Assembly (NCBI RefSeq): GCF_000275845.1
Contig: NW_006766895.1
Coordinates: 561,920-574,584, forward strand
Source of the DNA: Dichomitus squalens LYAD-421 SS1
Taxonomy: Eukaryota > Basidiomycota > Agaricomycetes > Polyporales > Polyporaceae
DNA length: 12,665 nt
Direction: 5' to 3'
This document shows, piece by piece, positions 7,920 to 12,665 of the stretch. The translations under genes and the position numbers were made by a program. Each line of letters starts with the position of its first letter. Position 1 is the first letter of the stretch. The notes beneath the pieces are model-generated. The model was not told where the DNA came from, ran no database searches, and was given only the letters and a program-made list of their open reading frames with translations.

Positions 7920-8035
7920 CTTAATGCCCCTTAAAATTGCCTTTAAGGGCATTAAGGTGCTTAAGATGGCTTTAAGGCCGTCTAAGATGTAAGCATTAAG
8001 ATGCTCGATTAAGACACTTTAAGACGATTAAGATG
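7920..8035. repeat. TTAAG-rich degenerate tandem tract with a hairpin
   Basis: About ten copies of a TTAAG-type core recur at irregular spacings of roughly 9-16 bases, often as ATTAAGATG or CTTTAAGAC. The first part folds on itself: CTTAATGCCCCTTAAA (7920-7935) pairs with TTTAAGGGCATTAAG (7942-7956) with a six-base loop and one bulged C. The tract stands out as A/T-rich against its surroundings. It may be the degenerate tail of a retroelement or a minisatellite; nothing in it resembles a gene. Confidence 0.6.
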
Positions 8036-8069
8036 GGCGAGTGCAAAAACATTCTGATAAACTCGGGGC

Positions 8070-8264
8070 TGTGAAGACAAAGATTAGATTCGACTAGAGT
8101 CGAAGCAAGATCTTCAGTCAGTAAGGAAAGACTGAAGAGGGAGGACACAATCTGAAGTCCTTATATACTACAGAGAAGTGTCCATGACTAATCGAAGAGT
8201 GGTTAGTCACATGTATCATAGTGCGATGAATAATACGATGGTGAAAGAATTGCGACATATCACA
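8070..8264 (-). repeat. Candidate short LTR-like segment, 195 bases
   Basis: On the minus strand the segment begins TGTGATATGTCGC and ends CTTTGTCTTCACA, with 5-base inverted ends TGTGA/TCACA of the LTR type. A TATATAAGG sequence lies inside it at about 8160-8168 (minus strand), followed downstream by a C/T-rich stretch, the same order as in the well-supported LTR further right. The flanking five bases (GGGGC and CCATA) do not match, and no primer site or polypurine tract is evident, so the boundaries are uncertain. Confidence 0.3.
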
Positions 8265-8650
8265 CCATAGGATGAGTAAGAGATGAGTAAGGCATAGACC
8301 TGTCTAGACCGTTCTGGAGTAGTATAGATTGTCCTAGACAGTACCAGAAGAGTCCGGAAACATAGCTATAGTACACGAGCAGAGAGTCCCAAATATGGTA
8401 ACATACTACATAAGCGACTACAGCTAAGCGCTAGGAGACGCATAGCCTCGTGTAGTCTGGACCGGATAAGTCCAAGTTCAACATAGGGATACAGGAGGTA
8501 ACAAAGAGGAGAACACCGACTATAGGCCTCCTTATATACTATGGGGTACCGACCATATTAGGAAGGAAAGGGAACCGACCAAAGTGGGGAGGTATGAGGA
8601 GACTGTAAAGGAACGTGTCTGGTCGAGGCTGGGCCCAGTATAGTACACAA
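8265..8650. other. LTR-like debris with a minus-strand TATATAAGG site
   Basis: No gene is visible. On the minus strand TATATAAGGAGG occurs at about 8528-8540, followed by a C/T-rich leader-like stretch (GTTCTCCTCTTTG). This mirrors the promoter part of the gypsy LTR at 9656-9662 and the segment at 8070-8264, but the three share only the TATA core, so they would be different LTR families. CCGACCA occurs twice around the site (near 8549 and 8575). I could not define LTR ends. Confidence 0.3.
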
Positions 8651-8768
8651 CCTAGGTCAGGGTCCTGTGATATAACCGAAAGGGGATAGAGGCGGGGCAG
8701 GGTCCTGAGTCTAGGTCAGGGTCGGGTAATGTAACCAAAAAGGGAAGGGGGCGTGACAAGGGTCTGTG
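8651..8768 (+). repeat. 59-base imperfect tandem duplication
   Basis: Copy 1 (8651-8709) and copy 2 (8710-8768) align throughout: both begin CTAGGTCAGGGTC after the first base, followed by a TAACC(G/A)AAA(A)GGG-like part and a G-rich part ending AGGGTC(C/T)TG. They differ by roughly 15 substitutions. The second copy runs exactly up to the left end of the gypsy LTR at 8767, so the element inserted at or near the end of this duplication. Confidence 0.65.
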
Positions 8769-8906
8769 TTGCGGCGACTAGGCGCGTAGACTCAGGTCGA
8801 CGTTCGGCGATGACCCTGTAGGCGAGCGGCAAGGAGCCGAAAGGGGAAAGAGAGAGGGAGAGGGATAAACGTGACAGAAAACTCGATAAGGGCAGAGCGG
8901 AGGTCG
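8767..8906 (-). repeat. Distal (U5) part of the resident gypsy 3' LTR
   Basis: These 140 bases are the last part of the minus-strand LTR, ending CGCCGCAACA on that strand. They are separated from the rest of that LTR by the LTR inserted at 8907-9478. They match the corresponding part of the inserted LTR (9339-9478) in reverse complement with about 11 differences, all transitions (about 92% identity). Together with 9479-9915, less the 5-base duplication, they give a 572-base LTR, the same length as the inserted one. Confidence 0.88.
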
Positions 8907-9478
8907 TGTCACGGACGTTGGACAGACGCCCCATTTTGCCGCCCATTCCCCTCCCCTTGACGCCCACCTTCCATTTTCGGACCATTTCCTTTCTCAGCCC
9001 ATCCCAGTTTGGACACTGTAGATACGTTCCCACACCCGCATGCTACGTTCCCGTGATCGCCATGCCTTTGCCTTTTCCTTCCCGCCCTTTGTTCTCCCTT
9101 TGTCATCTTCACTGCCTCGCTCTCGCGCCTTGTCTTTGGTTGCTAAGCAGCCCCTCGAGTATATAAGGACCCCCTTAGGCGCTCCCTAGTCCCCATCTCG
9201 ACCTCTTGGTCATTGGGACTAGGTGAGTGGCCGTAGCGTTGTATCTCCCTTCGTTTGCTAATGTATAACTTGGTCATTGGGACTAGTCTGTCGCTGTCTG
9301 CGTGAAGACTAGCTTTCGTAGGTCTCGTGCCTTCGTGCCGACCTCCGCTCTGCCCTCGTCGAGTTTTCTGTCACGTTTATCCCTTTCCCTCTCTCTTTTC
9401 CCTTTTGGCTCCTTGCCGCTCGCCTACGGGGTTGTCGCCGAATGTCGACCCGAGTCTACGCGCCTAGTCGCCGCGACA
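8907..9478 (+). repeat. Complete gypsy-family LTR inserted in the opposite orientation (solo LTR)
   Basis: This 572-base LTR begins TGTCACGG and ends CCGCGACA (inverted ends TGTC/GACA). It is flanked by GGTCG (8902-8906) and GGTCA (9479-9483), a 5-base target duplication with one transition, the size made by Ty3/gypsy integrases. It is a member of the same family as the LTR it sits in. There is no internal sequence beside it, so the element that inserted has since been reduced to a solo LTR by recombination between its LTRs. It contains a TATATAA box at 9160-9166, a C/T-rich leader, a GTGAGT donor-like site at about 9223, and an 18-base direct repeat (CTTGGTCATTGGGACTAG at 9205-9222 and 9269-9286). 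Its promoter points right, antisense to the resident element. Confidence 0.9.
9160..9166 (+). promoter_or_regulatory. TATA box of the inserted LTR
   Basis: TATATAAGG follows CCCTCGAG. Transcription would begin near 9190 and run rightwards through the end of this LTR, antisense through the resident 3' LTR, and then antisense through the chromodomain and integrase region. Confidence 0.65.
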
Positions 9479-9915
9479 GGTCAGCACGAAGGCACGAGAC
9501 GTACGAAAGCTAGTCTTCACGCAGACAGCGACAGACTAGTCCCAATGACCAAGTTATACATTAGCAAACGAAGGGAGATACAACGCTACGGCCACTCACC
9601 TAGTCCCAATGACCAAGAGGTCGAGATGGGGACTAGGGAGCGCCTAAGGGGGTCCTTATATACTCGAGGGGCTGCTTAGCAACCAAAGACAAGGCGTGAG
9701 AGCGAGGCAGTGAAGATGACAAAGGGAGAACAAAGGGCGGAAAGGAAAAGGCAAAGGCATGGCGATCACGGGAACGTAGCATGCGGGTGTGGGAACGTAT
9801 CTACAGTGTCCAAACTGGGATGGGCTGAGAAAGGAAATGGTCCGAAAATGGAAGGTGGGCGTCAAGGGGAGGGGAATGGGCGGCAAAACGGGGCGTCTGT
9901 CCAACGTCCGTGACA
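9479..9915 (-). repeat. Proximal (U3-R) part of the resident gypsy 3' LTR
   Basis: These 437 bases begin on the minus strand with TGTCACGG at 9915 and stop at the nested insertion. They match 8907-9343 in reverse complement with only five differences (about 99% identity), including one inside the duplicated target site. The TATA box is at 9656-9662. The 18-base direct repeat seen in the inserted LTR is also present here. Confidence 0.9.
9656..9662 (-). promoter_or_regulatory. TATA box of the resident 3' LTR
   Basis: TATATAAGG on the minus strand, identical in context to the box at 9160-9166. It fires leftwards, so the two promoters converge on each other over about 500 bases. Confidence 0.65.
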
Positions 9916-12663
9916 TTACCCCCCTCCTAATGTCCGTCGGTCCCCGATGGACCCTAGGCCAGGGCGTCGTCTGGAAGCCCATTCAAGTTCGGAGGGTGCG
10001 GCAGTGGTGAAGTTGACAAGGGGTTGCCAGGGAAGGGATTGGAAGACGGCGGCAGCGATTCGGCGTGGGGCAGTGGGGTTCCGTTCATGAAATTCGTCGA
10101 TAAGCTCTTGGCAATGAGTGAGGTCCTTTGCCGGCTCCCAGCTGTTCTGGCCTTCGTCGTAGCCTTTCCACTTGACCAGGTATTGGAACTGGTTACGGTA
10201 CGTGCGGCTGTCTTCAATCTTTTCGACCTCGTACTCGAGTTCCCCTTTGACTTCGACTAGTTCTGGTAGGGGTGGGAGTATGCCGTTGACGTCGTTCCCG
10301 GTCCAGGGTGTGAGACGGTCAACGTGAATGACTGCATGTCGGTTCTGCATCGAGGGGGGTAGTTGAAGTAGGTACGTGAGTTCGCCGGTGCGTTCCAGTA
10401 CCTCGTATGGTCCAAGTCGTCGTGGTCCCAGTTTGCGGCTGGCCTGATGGATGGTGACATCCTGTGAGTCCATCCAGACGCGGTCTCCGGGCTTGAACTC
10501 GTGGGGCTTTGGCTTGTCACGTTCGAACGACTCCTTCATGGCTGCTTTCTCCATACGCAGAGCCGCCTCCGTGTCCTTCCGCACATCACGCCACAGTTCT
10601 AGACGCTTGTCCAGCGCGGGGAACTTAGTGGGAGCGCCAATGGGTACCGTAAAGTTGGGCTGGTAGCCGTAGATGATCTCGAAGGGGGACACTTGGAGGC
10701 CCGAGTGGACGTGGCTATTGAGCATGAACTCAGCCGTCGGCAGGTGGTCTACCCAGTCATCCTGTCGCAGGTTGGAGAAGAGACGTAGGTGCTTCTCCAC
10801 TTCCTGGTTCGCCCATTCCGTCTGACCGTTGGACTGGGGGTGATATGCCATGGTGAGTGCGTGCTGAATGCCAAACCTCTCGTACAGGGCTTTCATGAAG
10901 CGTGCTGCGAATTGGGGTCCTCGATCGGATACAACTTTCTCCGGAACACCATGGAGACGGAAGATTTCTCAGTAGTGGATGTCCGCGACTCCTTCAGCAG
11001 AGACGTCTGTCGTGGTGGGCAGCACATGGACCTGCTTACTGTAGTGGTCGCTGTAGACGATGATCGCGTCGTACCCGCGCACAGAGGGAAGTCCAGTAAC
11101 GAGATCTACTCCCATTGTCTGCCATGGGCCTTCGGATACATCGTGGGGTTGGAGCGTGCCTCGAGGATGACGAGGGGCTTTACGACGCTGGCAGGTGTCA
11201 CAGCCTTCGACGTACTTGCGCACAAACGTGTCTTGCTGCGGCCACCAGTAGAGACGGCTGACCAGCTCGATAGTCCCGTTCCGTCCAGGATGTCCTGCTG
11301 TGATCACGTCGTGGCACAAGAAGACGACTCATTTGCGAAGGTCCTTACCAGGGGGGATGTAGAGCTTCCCGTGGTGATAGATGAGGTCATCGCGCACTTC
11401 CCACTCAAGGAGCCTGTTCGCCAGTTTCCGAGGGCCCTTCTCCTTGAGGATGCGGAGAGCCTCGATGACTTCAGGGTTGAGTACCTGTGCGTCTCGAATC
11501 TCCTGCTCCAGAGTGCTCGTATCCGTGAGCGTGGCCGACAGGGAGACAAACCGTTCCGGTCCCAGCACAATTTGATCTCTGTTGTCCTCCGCATCCGTAG
11601 TCTGGTGGGTCGGGAGGCGGGAGAGGGGATCGGCTTGGGTGTTCGTCTTGCCCGGCTTGTGCGTAAGATGGAAGTCGAAGCGGCTGAGGTACAGAGACCA
11701 TCAAGCCTGTCGACGGGTGAGGTTCCGTGCGGTGTGCCAGTACTCCAGATTACGATGATCTGTGACGATCTCGAAGGGTTCAGGGAGCCCTTCAAGGTAG
11801 TGTCGCCAGTTCTCGAGAGCACGCATGATCGCGAGCATCTCTCGGTCGTAGATCTCGTAGTTCCGTTCCGCTTCAGCCATTGACTCAGACCGGTAAGCCA
11901 CCGGGTGCCAGAGGTCATCGTCCAACTTCTGCAGCAGCACTCCTCCGGTCGCGAAGCCAGAAGCGTCCACCTCGATCCGCGTGGGCCGAGCCGGATCCCA
12001 AGAGACTAGCACGGGCTCGCTCGTAAACGCGTCCTTGAGGGCTTGGAAGGTGAGTCGCTGCGCGGTTCCCCAAGTCCAGGGGACGTCCTTCTTGGTCAGG
12101 TCGTTGAGCGGTCGCGCGTGCTTGGAGAAGTCCTTGATAAACCGACGGTAGAAGTTGGCAAACCCTAGGAAGCCGCGTAAGTCGCGCAGGTTCTTGGGGG
12201 CTGGCCACTCGGTGACGGCCTTGACTTTGACCGGGTCCATGGCCACCTCGCCTTCACGGATGATCAGGCCGAGGTACTCTACCTCCGTCTTCTCAAACTC
12301 GCACTTCTCCGGTCGCAGGTAGAGGTTGTGTTCCTGGAGTCGTTTCAGCACCTCGTGGGTTACGGCGCGATGCTCTTCGAGGGTGGTGCTGAAGATGAGG
12401 ATGTCATCGAGGTAGACAGCAACCTTTCCTGCGGCGATCAGATCAGCGAAGATTGAGTTCATCAAGGCTTGGAACGTAGTGGGGGAGTTGGTGAGTCCAA
12501 ACAGCATGACCCGCGGTTCAAATAGGCCTCGATCGTGGACTGTAAACGCGGCCTTCCACTCGTCGCCCTCCTTGATGCGGACGTTGTGGTAGCCCCAACG
12601 GACGTCAAACTTGGTGAAGTACTTGGCTTGGCGCAGGCGACTGATGATGTCTGACGCGAGGGG
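9916..12663 (-). pseudogene. pol: gypsy chromovirus pol (RT, RNase H, integrase, chromodomain), broken by three stops
   Basis: One frame of 916 codons runs from the window edge to a TAA next to the LTR; there is no frameshift. In order: reverse transcriptase, entering at SDIISRLRQAKYF, with catalytic YLDD at 12414-12403; RNase H with D (in VDASG, about 11967), E (in DREML) and D (in VTDHRN); integrase zinc finger H-x6-H-x29-C-x2-C (about 11313-11190); integrase core with D in VDLVTG, D in VSDRGPQF (10932-10909) and E in GQTEW; a GPY/F module (LGPYEVL to RLTPW); and a chromodomain at 10236-10072 with aromatic-cage residues Y, W and Y (EYEVEK, VKWKGY). A 51-residue tail follows. Stops at 11701-11703, 11329-11331 and 10969-10971 are all TGA where arginine CGA is likely (the first interrupts the usual RRQARWS motif). 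The protein would make and integrate element DNA, with the chromodomain steering it to methylated-histone chromatin, but this copy is inactive. Confidence 0.93.
9919..9928 (-). promoter_or_regulatory. Polypurine tract of the gypsy element
   Basis: The minus strand reads AGGAGGGGGG, then the stop codon TAA, then the LTR start TGTCACGG. This is where plus-strand DNA synthesis would be primed. The tract doubles as the last codons of the polyprotein (Gly-Gly-Gly), so coding sequence and replication signal overlap. Confidence 0.7.
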
Positions 12664-12665
12664 GA

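Larger units (their letters stand above)
8767..12665 (-). mobile_element. Ty3/gypsy chromovirus, 3' part, with a nested LTR
   Basis: The visible part runs from the right window edge (reverse transcriptase) through integrase and chromodomain to the 3' LTR, whose outer end is at 8767. Gag, protease, the start of reverse transcriptase, the primer-binding site and the 5' LTR lie beyond the window. The 3' LTR starts at 9915 with TGTCACGG, directly after the stop codon of the polyprotein, and ends at 8767 with CCGCAACA. It is interrupted by a second LTR (8907-9478). The five bases outside the element at its left end are GTCTG; a matching copy would be expected beyond the 5' LTR outside the window. 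The element is non-functional as read, because the polyprotein has three stop codons. Confidence 0.93.

Noticed and set aside
7920..8035. Telomere-like or CRISPR-like array
   Set aside because: The TTAAG cores are irregularly spaced and are not TTAGGG; there are no uniform repeats with unique spacers.
8264..8681. ATATCACA and TGTGATAT as the ends of one element
   Set aside because: The motifs face outward rather than inward and share only eight bases, and no target duplication is visible.
8907..9982. Short open frames within the gypsy LTRs, appearing in near-identical pairs on both strands
   Set aside because: They are duplicated only because the LTR is present in two orientations. They cross promoter and leader sequence and have no protein-like composition.
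10969..11703. TGA codons as programmed readthrough or recoding in pol
   Set aside because: Three stops inside pol domains, each one C-to-T step from CGA, are better explained as decay. Readthrough in retroelements normally uses one stop at the gag-pol junction.
10789..11883. 364-codon open frame on the plus strand
   Set aside because: It is exactly antisense to the gypsy integrase and RNase H region; the C/G-ending codons of pol leave the complementary frame free of stops. The residues show no domain.

Overview
The window looks like repeat-rich nuclear DNA of a filamentous fungus, most probably a basidiomycete. The evidence is the mix of a Ty3/gypsy chromovirus with an integrase-linked chromodomain, several other LTR-type sequences, PIF/Harbinger-type transposon ends, a compact intronless phosphatase gene with a TATA box, and a candidate gene whose introns would be only about 50 bases long. 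No bacterial operon, ribosome-binding site, tRNA, rRNA or CRISPR array is visible. The species cannot be named from sequence alone.

Layout: bases 1-456 are the end of one LTR retrotransposon: 86 bases of internal sequence ending in a purine tract, then a 370-base LTR with perfect 8-base inverted ends. Bases 457-4757 are gene-poor. They hold a candidate small spliced gene on the minus strand (1378-1865), two same-orientation copies of a PIF/Harbinger-like terminal sequence (ending at 3035 and 3525, each followed by TTA or TAA), and decayed or unrecognised open frames. The one convincing host gene is on the minus strand at 4758-5483, a 241-residue dual-specificity/tyrosine phosphatase with an intact HCxxGxxRT signature, its own TATA box and a strong start context. 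Bases 5484-7878 contain the phosphatase promoter and only weak, unrecognised open frames. Bases 7879-8766 are small repeats and LTR-like debris: a 21-base duplication, a TTAAG-rich tract with a hairpin, two TATATAAGG promoter-like sites on the minus strand, and a 59-base tandem duplication.

The right third (8767 to the window edge) is the 3' part of a minus-strand Ty3/gypsy chromovirus: reverse transcriptase, RNase H, integrase with zinc finger, GPY/F module and chromodomain, then the LTR. The polyprotein is in one frame from edge to LTR but carries three in-frame TGA codons. All three are explained by CGA-to-TGA transitions, as expected from cytosine deamination or a RIP-like process. Its 3' LTR is split by a complete 572-base LTR of the same family in the opposite orientation, with a near-perfect 5-base target duplication (GGTCG/GGTCA). 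The result is an interlocked inverted repeat with two convergent LTR promoters. The inserted LTR points its promoter antisense into the resident element, so this locus could produce double-stranded RNA against its own family. The two halves of the split LTR differ from the inserted LTR by very unequal amounts (about 1% against about 8%), which suggests gene conversion. I consider this nested structure the most interesting thing in the window. I found no clear new multi-gene system.
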